From positions 441,496,731 to 441,560,730 of the forward strand of contig CM068373.1 in assembly GCA_034769895.1 (NCBI GenBank): a DNA stretch of 64,000 nucleotides. The letters run 5' to 3'. A model generated the notes under the pieces. It did not search any database and was not told the origin of the DNA. It saw only the letters and a list, made by a program, of their open reading frames with translations. The DNA comes from Magicicada septendecula. Lineage: Eukaryota; Arthropoda; Insecta; Hemiptera; Cicadidae. A program made the translations under genes and the position numbers. Positions within the stretch are counted from its first letter, which is position 1. The number at the start of each line of letters is the position of its first letter. Shown here in pieces: positions 36,667-49,329 of this stretch.

Positions 36667-39020
36667 TATCGGTATGGAGAACCATACATGACTTCCATAT
36701 TCTAAGATTTATATTTAAAATCATTTTCGAAATGAAATATTACCATAGAAACTACTTCTTTCTACTTACTGCTTCAGCCTTAACCACAGTACTGTGGTCA
36801 CTAACATACACCACCTCACGTTATCGCACTCGATTTTCACTGATGATGGAAGTCGATGGCATTGCCGAAATGTCTGGTTTTGTAGAAAACATTGGACTAC
36901 GGCCAAATATCCCGGGAAGGAATTTTAACAAAAACTACTTCTTTGTTGCCGACAACGTTGTACACATATATATCAGTGGCGAAGTTACATGGAGGCAATG
37001 CCTACCCTAAAAAATTCTGTAGAATAAAAATTATAAATACGTATGAACTACATAACGTAAAGATTATACATTGTTACTGAAACTGTCAAATTTATTAAAC
37101 CGAAACGTGCTTTATTGAGCGACCGCTAGATGGTGACAGGTGAGATTCGGCATAGTTCGTTTAAAGCGAATGAGGCAACCTGAACTTGCCTCAGCATTTT
37201 TTGTATACATCGTATGTAAGCAATGTAGTGGTGTGATAGGGAAGTGTAGGGAGGGGGGATTGTCCCGCGCTGTACACATAAAGCGTTGAGGCATGCCTCA
37301 CTTCTGTGGTCCAAACAGTTAAGTTAAAGCGCCTGTGTTGTTTCTAAGTGTTTATTTTATGCGGTTATTAAAAGCGTCACTGTTATTCCACTGAACTAAC
37401 AGATGATCAAGATTGTTATTTGAATTATTTGTAACATTAAACATATATATAGAAACTAATCAAGTTTAAAAATTTGAAGTTCAATCAGTCGTATTATTGT
37501 GTATGACTAATACAAGGATTGTTCAATAGAAACACGTATAGAGCCGTAAAGCATTTTTTATTCAACGATTTTAAAAGAAGTCTCCAATAACATTAAGACA
37601 TGAGTTCTACTGTTGCACTAACCTGTAGATTCCCTGCTAGTAAAATTCTTACGGCTGTTTGTGGAACCATTCGGTTACAGCAAACTCTATCTCAGCGTCC
37701 GATTTGAACCACCATCCTTTTAGTGATTCCTTAAAAAAAATTTAAGTTAAGATTTTTGCCTACCCATTCATTAACTACTAGCTTCGCCAGTAAGCAAATT
37801 GATGTCCATTTTTTCGGCTTGCACGCGTTATGTTGGTGTGGGTTTCGGCACTTTCCATTTAAAAAGCGTGCAAATGTAAGAAAATAAACATGAGTGAGGC
37901 CAGAAATAACGTGAATTGTGTGTGTGTGTGTGTCTTACCTGCCTTTTTATTGCTGTATTAAATGAAAAATATTATATTACATTAAAATGAAAAAATTATA
38001 ATTTTATTGCCTGGCAACAAAATTATTTTATTTTTAACAATTACCATTGTTTCAAAAAGTTTAAATAAATTTTCAAGTACTTTACTCTTGTTAAAACGTA
38101 AAAGGTTGCAGGTAAACTACCCCTTCCCCTTAACCGATCTTCACCAAAATCGAAAGTCCTTGAGATCTCTACAACTCAGGGACGTATGCAAAAAATTATT
38201 TGATTCTGTTTGAATTTGCGGCAGTTATCGTTTGCCATAGAAAATACGCTTGATAAAAAAACGTTGCTGGTAAACTACCCCTTCCCTTCAACCGATCTTC
38301 ACCAAAAACAATAGGTCTTGAGTACTCTACAAATCAGGGCTGTATGCACAAAAATTATTTGATTCTGTTTGAATTTGCGGCTGTTATCGTTTGCCATAGA
38401 AAATACCCGTGTTAAAAAAACGTTGTAGGTAAACTACCCCTTTCCCTTAACCGATCTTCACCAAAAACAATAGGTCTTGAGAACTCTACAATTTAGGGCT
38501 GTATGCAAATAATCTTTTGATTCTGTTTGAATTTGCGGCTGTTATCGTTTGCCATAGGAAATACCCTTGTTAAAACATAAAACGTTACAGGTAAACTACC
38601 CCTTTCCCTTAACCGATCTTCACCAAAAACAATAGGTCTTGAGAACTCTACAATTCAGGGGCTGTATGCGAAACATTATTTGATTCTGTTTGAATTTGCG
38701 GCTGTTATCGTTTGCCAAAAAAAAAATTCCCTTGATAAAAAAAACCGTTGCAGGTAAACTACCTCTTTCCCTCAACCGATCTTCACCAAAAACAATAGGT
38801 CGTGAGTACTCTACAAATCAGGGCTGTATGCAAAAAATTATTTGATTCTGTTTGAATTTGCGGCAGTTATCGTTTGCCATAGAAAAAAAATCTACAGACA
38901 CTTTTCGGAAAACGACTTTTTTTCATGTTTTGAGTGTAATCCAATCAGAATCTGCAATAATCTCGAACACGATTTTTTTTGCCATCACCATACTTCCATT
39001 CCTTAAGGAATATGGAAGTA
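36667..39020 (+). repeat. HINE-like/composite element nested in the hAT
   Basis: Begins with the HINE 5' end (TATCGGTATGG, about 62 bp). It switches to the same unrelated block seen inverted at 15041-15285, carries a probable MITE (36974-37791), and then a GT-microsatellite block. From about 37930 it continues as ordinary HINE: internal 5' block, about five ~160 bp monomers and the palindromic 3' end at 39001-39020. The CAGA microsatellite is reduced to one unit (CTACAGACACTTTTCGG). Confidence 0.65.
36974..37791. mobile_element. Possible MITE inside the composite repeat
   Basis: Ends are CAGTGGCGAAG (left) and, reversed, ACTGGCGAAGCTA (right). The related locus at 14493-15346 lacks this stretch, having AAAAAATATGCATA after the shared ACACATATATAT. 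CAG-type ends suggest hAT, but I found no 8 bp duplication, so the call is tentative. Confidence 0.35.
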
Positions 39021-39388
39021 AAAAAAGCATTGTGTTCTGGCAGCGCTTTTACCTACCTCACTTGTTGGCTTTTACACCCATACCATTATGGGTTACCATA
39101 ACCGTTATTGCCCTGAAATTGATTGTTTGTGGCAGGCACAGGACCCTACAGTGTGAATTGTGAAAGTTTCAAAAGTACCGTCTACTTAATGACTATGAAA
39201 TACTGCTACCTGCTACATTCACATAGCATAGGAACTTGACTACATCATAGGAAAAAGTTTTTATAATCAGTGGCATTCAAACAAAATTTTTCCCTAGATT
39301 TTTGGACGATTTCCCTGTTTCCCTAGTAATTTTGAGAATTCCCTAAATCTAGGGAAATTTCCCTAGGGTTGTGAACTCTGCACTGGAG

Positions 39389-39848
39389 TTTTACAACAGT
39401 ACTGAGAATCAAACTGGTCTAAGTCAGACTTGGACCACTCTTACCACAGTGCATTTCAGGTTTTGTTCAGTGAAAAAAGGATGTGCTGCTACTTATCAGA
39501 AAATAGTAGAACTAGGACTTATTTCACTTTTGCACTACACAAAGCATATGATTAGACGTTGGAAAATAGTGTTAAGTAATTTTCATAAAATTACTGACTT
39601 TGATTCTCAGCCCTTCATACATTTATTTATTTACTTACACTTGCATGATTCTTGATATAAATAAAATTCCACCATTTACTAGATGTATGGAGCAAAGTTC
39701 TTTTGGAATGTAATTGTTTCGTATGTTTAACCCAAAGTTTTGGATGAGGGAATCTTACACACAGCTGAGGTTGCAGAAGAGACATTACCTGATTTACAAC
39801 TAACTTATATAATCCTCTACTTGTATTTAACAAATTAATTTTTTTCAG
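39389..39848. other. Intron end before the last host exon
   Basis: Contains the far side of the interrupted minus-strand gene and a plus-strand frame (about 39371-39655) I cannot assign. It ends with a strong polypyrimidine tract and acceptor (TTTTTTTCAG at 39848). Confidence 0.4.
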
Positions 39849-40042
39849 ATTTACGCTGTCTACATCAAGAGAACACATCTAAAAATCAAATAACTAAGTA
39901 TGCTGAGGAAGGTGTAGCGTTTTTAAAAAACCGTCAGGAATTCTGGCGCCAGCAACGATCAAACACATCAATAACTCCAATGAAAGAGGGTCCTAACAAA
40001 AGGCACAATCATAAAGAAAGTGCAAATGCCAGCTGTACATAA
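39849..40042 (+). CDS. Candidate last exon of the unrecognised host gene
   Basis: Acceptor TTTTTCAG at 39841-39848, then 194 bp open to TAA at 40040-40042. The frame reads (D)LRCLHQENTSKNQITK, YAEEGVAFLKNRQEFWRQQR and a basic, polar tail ending NHKESANASCT. Its first two bases complete the codon left by the exon at 16477-16725. The peptide is hydrophilic with a likely helix over AEEGVAFLKNRQEFWRQQ. No domain is recognised. Sequence after the stop is AT-rich with AATAAA-like signals, as a 3' UTR would be. Confidence 0.5.
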
Positions 40043-40189
40043 GATATTTATATTTAGGAAAGTATAAAATAGTGCGTTTGTGGTAGTTTAAATATTAGGG
40101 ATTATTGTTTCAGATTTTTTTAGTATTGAATATCTTCCTATACATGCATTTATTATTGCTAATTGAGTTATTATTTACTTATGGACATA
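40043..40189 (+). other. Possible 3' UTR
   Basis: AT-rich sequence after the stop codon of the candidate last exon, up to the hAT-type terminus at 40190. No coding is seen. A clear polyadenylation signal lies only further on (AATAAAA near 40319), inside the inserted element. Confidence 0.3.
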
Positions 40190-42005
40190 CAGGGGCGGAT
40201 TAACCATTAGACTGACTAGGCTGTAGTTTACGGCGCAGCACTTTGGGAGGCGCAAAATTTTAGCTTAAAAATAATAAAATTTTACAGCTAAATGTAAAAT
40301 TGGTAATAAATTACAAGAATAAAAATTTTAGTTCATTTTGAACACAGGTGCCTGTTTGCGAGAAATTATGGTAAAACTGTATATAAATAATGTAACGGGA
40401 CATATCTTCACCGTACATTTGAAAACAACTATAAGGAATAAAACACTAATTAATTAACACTAGAACACCCAAGAGATGGATAATAGATGAATCATTGTGT
40501 ACTAAATATTATATCCGGTCCACGAACTAATTAAAACAATAAATGAAGAATAATAAACAATAATGAAGAAGAAAAAATAGAAAACAACATAGTAATGTGA
40601 TTAACCAATAACCCAATAGATATGGTAAGTGAGAGGACAAAACCAAATATACCAACAACGAACACCAACAAGATATAGAAGGTAACATGAATAAACGCAA
40701 ATAAATTGATAAGCGAGGAAGAGTTAACAACTCTACTCTACAATGTGCCAATATGAGTACCAAGATATAATGAAACAAATAAAGCAAGGAGTCTACAGAG
40801 TTAAGAAACCAGTAAAGACACACAGACATGGACAAACTATTACTATGACTAAAACTCTTTATTTTAAGGTGAAAATATAATTAATAAACAATAAAAACAA
40901 TGAAATAACATATTGGAATATAAGAATGAGTTACTTGTCATAGCAATAACAGAGTACCATGCCTGCTTTTAATGCAAGTAAATCCAAATAAGAAATATTA
41001 AACAAAACCTGGTAATCACCAGTAAACATGTAAATATAGTGTGACAAAATAATAAATAATGGTTAACAAGAACAGAAGTGTAAAATAATAACCTTAAAAC
41101 ATTGAGATCAGGAGATAAAATGCATACACCATTGTTGTCAGAAATTCTCTTGTAACTAGAATAATTTAAGAGTAAAACTAATTCATGTTATGGACCAATG
41201 AAACTAGACATTGACATAAATGTGTACTGCAATGTCTAATACTGCTATCATAAGGCAGAATAATGATAGTCAACCATTAATTAAACCATAATTGTAAAAT
41301 ATTAATGTAACTGTCTGACTACACTAGATGCAAGAAGTGTTAGTGAATTATTCACAATCTCACATATAATAATGGGAGACTAACCATCATAAAACATTCT
41401 TTAGACTATAAAGACCATTTGTACAAAAAAGAACCCCTTAAAATTGAGTATATCATTAACCATGGACCAAATCATAATGACACATGGCATACCGAAACTA
41501 GGAATAACTAATAAAACTAAAAACAAGAAATTAACTATATTTGAATAAAAGCTGAGACATCCAGAAGTTGTAATGGACATCTCAGAATGACTATATAACA
41601 GTAAAAAATGGACAGAGCCAATTATTTAAATAAAAAGAGTGAATCAAATTAACTATGCTCTAGGCCAAAGAAAGCATAGACCAAATATTGTAATTTTTAT
41701 TAATTTAAGACAATTATTGTAGTAGAGATTATCATAAAAGGACTTGGGAAGAAACATATGGATGAAATGTAATCACCATTTGTTCAATTTCCATGATTAA
41801 ACATGTAAAATCATAAGAAATATGTCATAGTCGTAAGTGAAAAAACATTAACTTTTTAATTAAAGCACCAACATATGTCTTGTGAGGACTTGTTTTAACG
41901 AGCAAATCAATTGTAATAACATGGTGTGGCTATATAAAGTATTACTAGGAACGCAAGGACCTTAAACCAATTTAAAACATATTCTGTTTATTTTGGGCCA
42001 AAAGA

Positions 42006-42021
42006 TAGCGTCATGACGCTA
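42006..42021. repeat. Perfect 16 bp palindrome
   Basis: TAGCGTCATGACGCTA, near an otherwise unremarkable AT-rich stretch. No partner sites nearby were recognised. Confidence 0.6.
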
Positions 42022-44097
42022 CTCTCCAACCCAAACTCATTAACAATTTTATACAAATTGCCGAGGGAGTGACCTCGCTCTAAGGAAATGGCACCAATCT
42101 CTAAGCCAATGAAATCGATTAAAATCAACAGGGGGGTATGTAATCCCAAAATTGGAACAGCAAGAGAGAAGCAAATTTCTTACACTTCATATCTGACGAG
42201 CGAAGCAGTAAAGATGGCCATTTCTGTGTGCAAAAAAGTCGAGTTCAGAATTGAATCAGCTGTTCGGGTTTAAATGTAAACAATTTGTCACGTAACCAAA
42301 AATTTTTAAGTGTCGAGTCGAGTTTAATGCATAAATGCAACTGCAATAGTGAAACAACATTGCAGAGTGTGCAGTAGGCTGCAATTAAGTTAATTTCAGG
42401 GAGTATAGTGATTAATTATACTTATAAAAAATTTTAACCTGAATAACAGTAATTTATGAATTAACGAGGAGTAAGGAAAATAAACATAAACTATTATAGC
42501 TTTTTTGAAACATGAATCCATAAACTAATCGACTTTGATTCATGAATTTTAAAATGAATATTATTGAATTTTAAGCAAAAGTAAAGATTCAGTACTTACC
42601 TAGTAAAGGTTATCCAAACAGTGATATAGACACGAAATTAATATGAATTCAAGAGGGGTTATCTAACCTTGTGATTAAAAATTTTTTTAATTAAACAATC
42701 ATTAAATATTCTAATGATCCTAAGCTAAGGGATATACTGTAGTTAGTTGACTGAGGAGAGATCAGTAATCAATGGACTTGATAGTTCATGATGAACCGTT
42801 GATGAACTTATGATTTTTAATTATTTTGTGTATTTATGTATAGGTTAAGAAGTTACCTTGTTTTAAAATAGATGCAAATTTGTATGAGCTCAGCATGCCT
42901 GAGATAACCTCAATGTAGACGATAGTCGAACTTTCAATTCTATGTTAATAATTTACTTTTTTAATGTTATTTGTGTTTATATAACTCATTGCTAACTACG
43001 CAGTTTAAACAGTAGTGTGTATATTTTGTTATGTATCTTGCAGTCTCAAAGAAACCACGAAAATTGTAAAAGTAATTAACCAAGTTTTAATGTTATATTC
43101 TAAGAAAGAAATACAGTAGTTTAACTACTCTGAGAGTTAGAGTCAATAATAACTAATGTTAAGACAGCCAGATTATTATCGATCAGTAATTTTATTTATT
43201 AAAATGGTTAATAAATCACCTTATAAACAGTAAAAGAGTTGACAAATTTTATTTTTACTAGACAGTACGAATACATGTTAGGGAACTATTGGTACTGCTA
43301 CAGGTGACACAAATTATATCAAATATTTTGAATTGAGTTATCTACTCGCATGTTAACATGGTGGTTAACAAATCAGACCTTCACACTCAGTAAGTACATG
43401 GCGAGTACATAACTTGTGTTTATTTCAGCAATAATAGAATCTACAGCGAAATACACGATCCACAGGCGCCTGTGAGGGAGTCAACCTGGCCAATTCGTAT
43501 CTGAACTTCAATTTTAATCGAACCACTCAGTGCAAAGAAGAGATATTAAATAATTCGTTATCAACCTCAATTTTAAAACATATAAACCATTTTACATAAT
43601 TGACTAATTCAAATAATTAAATAAAATTAAACCACGTGTGACATTTTAACACAGACAGACTCAGCGAATATTACAAATTGGTGCACCAACGTAAGAGGCC
43701 TGAAATTAGGGAAATAACTGACGATAATAAATAAAATAGATAATAATAAAAAATAAAATAACCTAAACCAAGCAACAACTCTTATACCAAGAGTACAGGA
43801 AGAACAACAACAGAGTACCAAAATCATTACAAGATGGCGCCACAACTTGGTGCATTTAACATCATCACACACATAAAAATATTTTAAGAAGAGGGAATAC
43901 CACCCAGATAGCAACAATACATTACAATAATAGTGCTTTCCAAACTGTTTTCTCCGGTTATGAGTCATCGGCTGCCAGCGCTCATAGAACTATGCCGCCG
44001 CCCGACTTTCGTGAAATTGCTGACCACGTTATCTATTCCATCCACCTCCACTCCACCCTTCACCTTCCCCTCCATCCCTTTTCATTCCAGACAAGTT

Positions 44098-44448
44098 CAG
44101 TATCGGTCATATTTGGACCTGTCAACCCAGAACAAGAAGAAGAAAAAGCGATCTGAAGCAAAACCACTGTTGAACTTTTTGAAAACGCTTAATTTAGAAT
44201 CAATGTTTCCTAATGTTGAGATAGCTTTGTGCATTTTCCTTACTATACCCGTCACTAACTGCAGTGGCAAAAGATCTTTTTCAGCTTTGAAGAGGGTGAG
44301 GAATTATTTATGCTCAAATTTGTGCCAGGATAAACTGACCAGTATAGCCCTCTTGTTCATTAAAAGTGACTTTCTGCAAGGACTTGATTTCAGTGAGGTG
44401 ATTAAAACATTTGCTCAATCTAAAGCAAGAAAAAAGAATCTAGCTTGA
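44098..44448 (+). pseudogene. ZMYM1-like hAT transposase, C-terminal fragment
   Basis: Encodes LLNFLKTLNLESMFPNVEIA, LCIFLTIPVTNCSGKRSFSA, LKRVRNYLCSNLCQDKLTSI and a basic tail KARKKNLA, open to a TGA stop. The pattern 'FLTIPVTNCSGERSFSALKR' is the hAT dimerisation region of ZMYM1-like transposases. N-terminal domains are missing, so it is a truncated, presumably dead copy. Confidence 0.8.
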
Positions 44449-44559
44449 ACTTTACATGAGTTTTAACAAATCCACAAGATATTTAACTGATTGTCTTCTT
44501 TGTGTAAATGATGTTAAATGTATTTAATATTCGTGAAAGAAACAACAGTAGATATATTA

Positions 44560-44965
44560 ATTATAATAGTAACAACAGTCAAGTATATAATCCAGAATGT
44601 ATTATGACAACTTCTGAATTAAGAGCTGCAGGTGATGTAATTCCAAACATGATCTCCGTTGTATCGACAATGGAACATACTAAAACAGGAAATATTCGCC
44701 CAAAAACTGCTCCACCATTCAATTTAGATCGTGAACGAAGAGTAGAACTAGCTTGGTTTTATCTTTTACCGAATGGCCGAAACGGTTTTAGAAAGACTCA
44801 GGATATACCAATAATGCCTTTGAATTATTTCCAAAGTGAGTGATGGAAAGTGACCGACGCTTTAACCAAAACGATTATTTATTTTCTGCCTTGTCCGTTG
44901 TTGAATTCTATACAGCGAAATCAAGTATAGGAGTATGTTGTTGGTTAATTAAAATGAAAAAGTAT
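44560..44965 (+). pseudogene. Helitron polyprotein fragment
   Basis: Frame encodes AAGDVIPNMISVVSTMEHTK, PPFNLDRERRVELAWFYLLP, NGRNGFRKTQDIPIMPLNYF. After a frameshift comes SDRRFNQNDYLFSALSVVEF and YTAKSSIGVC. This matches the 'LAWFYLFPxGxNG ... PxxYF' stretch ahead of the Rep domain in large Helitron polyproteins. It ends abruptly next to the SINE. Confidence 0.7.
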
Positions 44966-44977
44966 TATTAGTTTAAA

Positions 44978-45242
44978 AAAAAACCTCTGCTCAACAGTGC
45001 GTTAAGGACCAAGGCATACCGCACGGCTTTTGTGTGTGTGATGGTGTATGGCTAGTACTACGCGCCACCAGCCGCTAGTTGCGGTATTCACAGCCAGGAG
45101 GCGGCGCTGTTATCTCAGTGCCTACTCAGTTTGCCTCACGACGCTGAGTGCATGCCGTACGGAACCTCCGCCGGGAATTGAACCTGGGACCATGAGCGCA
45201 TCAGTCGCCTGCATTAGCTACTAGACCACCTGGAGGCTCATC
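44978..45242 (-). mobile_element. tRNA-derived SINE
   Basis: On the minus strand the head (from 45242) has a good A-box-like TGGTCTAGTAGCTAATG (45214-45230) and B box GGTTCAATTCC (45174-45184), at tRNA-like spacing. A GC-rich body follows and then a short T-run tail near 44978. The A and B boxes are the internal RNA polymerase III promoter. The acceptor-stem-like ends do not pair as a functional tRNA would, so this is a SINE and not a tRNA gene. Confidence 0.7.
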
Positions 45243-45475
45243 ATTAGTTAAGTAGCCTAAAATTAAACGTATTGTTGCTTAATAGTAATTAATAATTTAT
45301 AAACACAAAATAATAAAAATTACCAACAACCATTTTGAAAAATTCTTGTTCTGTGACCTAAGTTAAACAATGCCAAGTAAAATAAACCAAACAAATTTCA
45401 TCAAAATCCGTACAGTAGCTTTCAAGAACATACATATTCACATACGAGTTGAATATAAAACCTTTTTTTGAAGTG

Positions 45476-45882
45476 GGTTAAAAAATTACCCCCTCCCCCT
45501 TCAACTACCCTTTTCATTTACCTTTCTATAGTGGATTATTATGGCCTTCTTTTCAAGATACTTTATTTATCAAAATCAAGTAAATTACTCTTCTTAAAAT
45601 GTTAAAAAACTACCCCTCCCCCTTAACCGATCTTCAGCAAAAACAATAGGCCTTGAGTCCTCTACAACACGAGCACATATGCAAAAAATGATTTGATTGT
45701 TTCAATTTGCAGCAGCTATCGTTCGCCATAGAAAAAATTCTACATTCAGACACAGCCACTTTTTGGAAAATGACTTTTCTTCATCTTTTGAGGGTAGTAC
45801 AATCAGAATCAGCCCTTATCTCGACCACAATTTCTTTTGCAATCACCATGCTTCCATTTCCTTACAGAACATGGAAGTAAAA
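45476..45882 (+). repeat. Old, diverged HINE-like element
   Basis: Retains recognisable monomer phrases (CCCTTAACCGATCTTCAGCA, CTATCGTTCGCCATAG), one CAGAC and the 3' palindrome region ending CATGGAAGTAAAA. Divergence is far greater than among the copies at 1-13719, so it is an older insertion of the same family. Confidence 0.7.
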
Positions 45883-48800
45883 AAGGAGGCAGAAACACAT
45901 TAAAACATCAAATATGTCACAAAGTGCAATGTTTTCAGTTTTGTGCAATAATACAGTGATATCATCTTTCGCAACTTATGGTTTGTACAGATTGTCATAA
46001 CTCATAACAATATTAAAGTGAGGCAGAGTGTGTAGCTTTAACTTCAATGAGGAACCTGAGCAAGCTCCTTTTGCATGTCAGACCTTGTCATGATCTGAGC
46101 TATCTTGAATATTAAGAACAGTTTCATGTACGTTTTTCAGACAACTGACTATAATGTGCAGTGTATTAACATTAAATTTTGTATGTGAAACACATGGCTG
46201 TACATCATAAAATCCATAAATTCCACTTCCTTAATTTGTTGAGACAAAACAGTAAAAATACAAATTTCAATTTTTTTATTTAATTTTTTCAATTACAAAA
46301 TATAATAAAAGTTACATCAAAATTTTTATACTATCTCAAACTATAACATATAGTAGTACTTACAAAAATAAAAGACTGTATACACATTACTTTGCACTTC
46401 TTATATTTTTATGTTGCACCTCACTTTGTACTTCCAATGAGATCTATATATATGTAAAGTGTCAGCATTACAGCATCATCAAAATATATAAAATATTATT
46501 AATTCCATCTTAGTGATTGTATTATTAAATAAAATCATGTTCAAGATGATAAAATGCTCTTTCATTTTAATTTCATGCCACATACTTAAATGTATACAGA
46601 CTGCGGATGCCAAAAAGGGCAAAAAGTATATTAGCACTACATGGTAAAATTTGTCTGAACTGTATAAAATCAGCCCTAACTAGTTTCATCTTACAAAATA
46701 TTGTTCACTAAATAAGTATCTCCAATGATAAAATTACAAACAAATAAATATATAAATAATTAAAACATGTGTTACAATGGTTTTACAAATATGCTCAAAA
46801 TGACCACAAATTTAAATATTTTCAATCGGGAAGTTTCTTTGCAATATTATAATACAGAAATATGAACATATACATAAAGACATCACTTTCTAATAATCAC
46901 TACAGTGCTACTTTCAATTTACATACTACAGCAATCAGAAAACATCTTTATTCCCACACAATCAATATAAACAAAATATTCTACTTTTTATAAAGCTGAT
47001 TTTACTGCACCCAAATGAATTATAATATATTAATCTATTTATTATAAAGTATATATACATGCATAAAAGAAAAAGTTTTTTTATAAAATTAAATTACAAG
47101 ACAACAAAATATATTTATATATATATATATGTATACTTAGAAGAATATGTATTAAAGAAAACGTTAAAAACTAAAGAGCGACAAAGTGTAGACTGATTAC
47201 AAGACTTCTAGCCTTCCAGCTTGTAAATATAGGTAAAATTTACCACATCTGAAAACAATGAAACAATAACATTAAAAATGGTACAAAATAATAAGCGTCA
47301 TAAAAAACTTGACATAAGTTAATGTTCTACACTAACATACTGTGGGGCTGCCCAAAGATTTATCCCTCCTCCTACAGACAAATTTTCTGTGGGCCTCCGC
47401 AATTTGTCAGCTCAGGGAACTTTCATTTTACAAATATACTGATCCTATAATACCATACTCAGGAATCAGTAAATACAGACATCATCTTTGTGAGTTACAT
47501 TCCGTTACAGAAAGTGAATATTGTAGGTCTACTATTCAATCTGGACAAAAGGTAAAAAACTTTTATAGTTTCTTCAATATTAATACAAACTTGTAAAATA
47601 ACAAGCTTTTAACTCACATCATGTGTTTAGGAACGTAAACAAACATCGACAGCTACTGCTACAATTGATATTTACAATGACTTAGGGTAAACTCATATGT
47701 ACTGCTCTACTACATAACGGTGGCTGCTTGTAGATGGACATGAATAATAGACAATACATGACAATACTCACATGGCAACCACTACCTGAAGTCAATTTTA
47801 TTGGCTATCATAGCGTGTGAACAGTACTGCCAACAGTGTGTTTGTCAGCGTCGGTAGTTACGTACAATTCACACATGCGACGTTCCAAACACTTCCTGCC
47901 ACTGCCAGTTCTCAGTCACTTTTAGGAGTGTCAATGAGCCATGTATGTTTGCACATTTGATTTTATTATTATTTTTGTAACTAGATGATGAGACCGTTTG
48001 GATATTTTCTGTACTATATTTTGTTAATTATTTTGTACACATTCCTAAAATGTGATGTAAATTAGAATAAATTGATAATTAATGAAGTAAATAAATAAAT
48101 CATTCATAATATTTGTAATACAAAAAAGAGGTACAATTAATATGTTTCTGATGGTGAGTACAAGGCACTTGTATATTTTTTTCCATAGTTGTACTATTCC
48201 GCAGTACGCTGTCATTAAACTCATACAACAAATAATGAAATGTCTTTGTTCATTGTAAAATAATTTAAAAACTGTCTTAGACTCCCAAGAAATGGTAAAT
48301 TACACTAGCTCCTGATTTATATTTTCTGTAATAGTATGGACAAACAATTTAGGTTTGACGATACCCCTTAGATGTAATAGCAACAACAGTGTTTTTTCTT
48401 CAAAATCAATTTGCTAACTATACTAGTACCCACTAGTCTCATGCTGTTTCCTTTAGTTTCACATTTATAGTACCTTGATTCACAACTGTTAAACGTGCTG
48501 ATGACAAAAAGTGCATATAATTGTGGAAAAAACGCAATGACACTAAATTATGATATTTTATCAAGTATGTTACCACAAAAAAGAAACAGGTTACTTTTTA
48601 ATATTTAATACTGTTTTACTGTCTTCTAGGCAGCAAACGAAATAAACACTCGTAGTGTATATCAACATACATAAGGTTTTATCTGTTAATAAGAAAAAAA
48701 AACATTATTATTTAGCTGTGTCACATAATATTGACTGACTTTATTTATTCACTATAGGTGTTATTTATAAAATCTTCAGTTTCATAATCCTTTTCATCAT

Positions 48801-49251
48801 CACTTATATCTCAACTATCTCTGTATTGTATTTGTCACTTTCTTGCAGGTTATGACAACACACTTTGTACTACCATTGCAGATGTCTTTCACAAAATCTA
48901 CTTCTTCCAATTACTCAGAATTGAAGATGCATTTCCAATGAAGACACACGTCATCAGTCTTCATTGATTACATGGCTGACTGCATTTTCTAAACCCCTAT
49001 TATTTCCTTTTTTGACCTATTTCTATAGAGACAAAAACTTATTGTCTGCAAGGGATTTCAGCGTTATTTCCTCGATACTTTGAAGGTACAAAGAACACGC
49101 TGACATTGTTGCTTTTTGGGTGTCACTAAACACTTCATTTATGGTAGCATATGGTTGGATCATTATAAATGTATATACTGAAAACTATTGTTTTTGTTGA
49201 CCTTTAATATCCAGGCTAGTAATTTGAAACAATTAACAATTAAAAAGCACT

Positions 49252-49329
<78 letters not shown>

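Larger units (their letters stand above)
33070..39380 (-). mobile_element. hAT transposon with exact 8 bp target duplication
   Basis: Bounded by CACTGGAG at 33062-33069 and again at 39381-39388. Terminal repeats are CAGTGGTGACAACC (left) and, reversed, CAGAGTTCACAACC (right), each followed within about 20 bp by CCCTAGATTT repeats. CAG-ended short TIRs and an 8 bp duplication define hAT. Transposase is on the minus strand. The element has gained a HINE (36667-39019) in its 5' part. Confidence 0.9.
40190..44455 (+). mobile_element. ZMYM1-like hAT remnant (5' end and 3' coding end)
   Basis: The left end CAGGGGCGGATTAACCATTA, followed by GGGAGGCGCAAAATTT, is the typical terminus of ZMYM1-like hAT elements. 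A hAT C-terminal domain of that type lies at 44098-44448. The 3.6 kb between is AT-rich, without long frames in the plus direction, and may include other insertions that I could not bound. The right terminus was not found, so the end coordinate is the end of coding. Confidence 0.5.

Noticed and set aside
36609..37010. 133-codon plus-strand frame
   Set aside because: It crosses from hAT sequence into the HINE end and the composite block, so it is a chimera of repeats.
40440..43930. A further LTR element (TTGGTGCACC after AATATTACA near 43675 looks like an LTR end and PBS)
   Set aside because: I could not find a matching second LTR or any target duplication in the surrounding sequence.
45174..45242. 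tRNA gene on the minus strand
   Set aside because: Pol III boxes are present but the acceptor stem does not pair and the sequence runs on into a SINE body.
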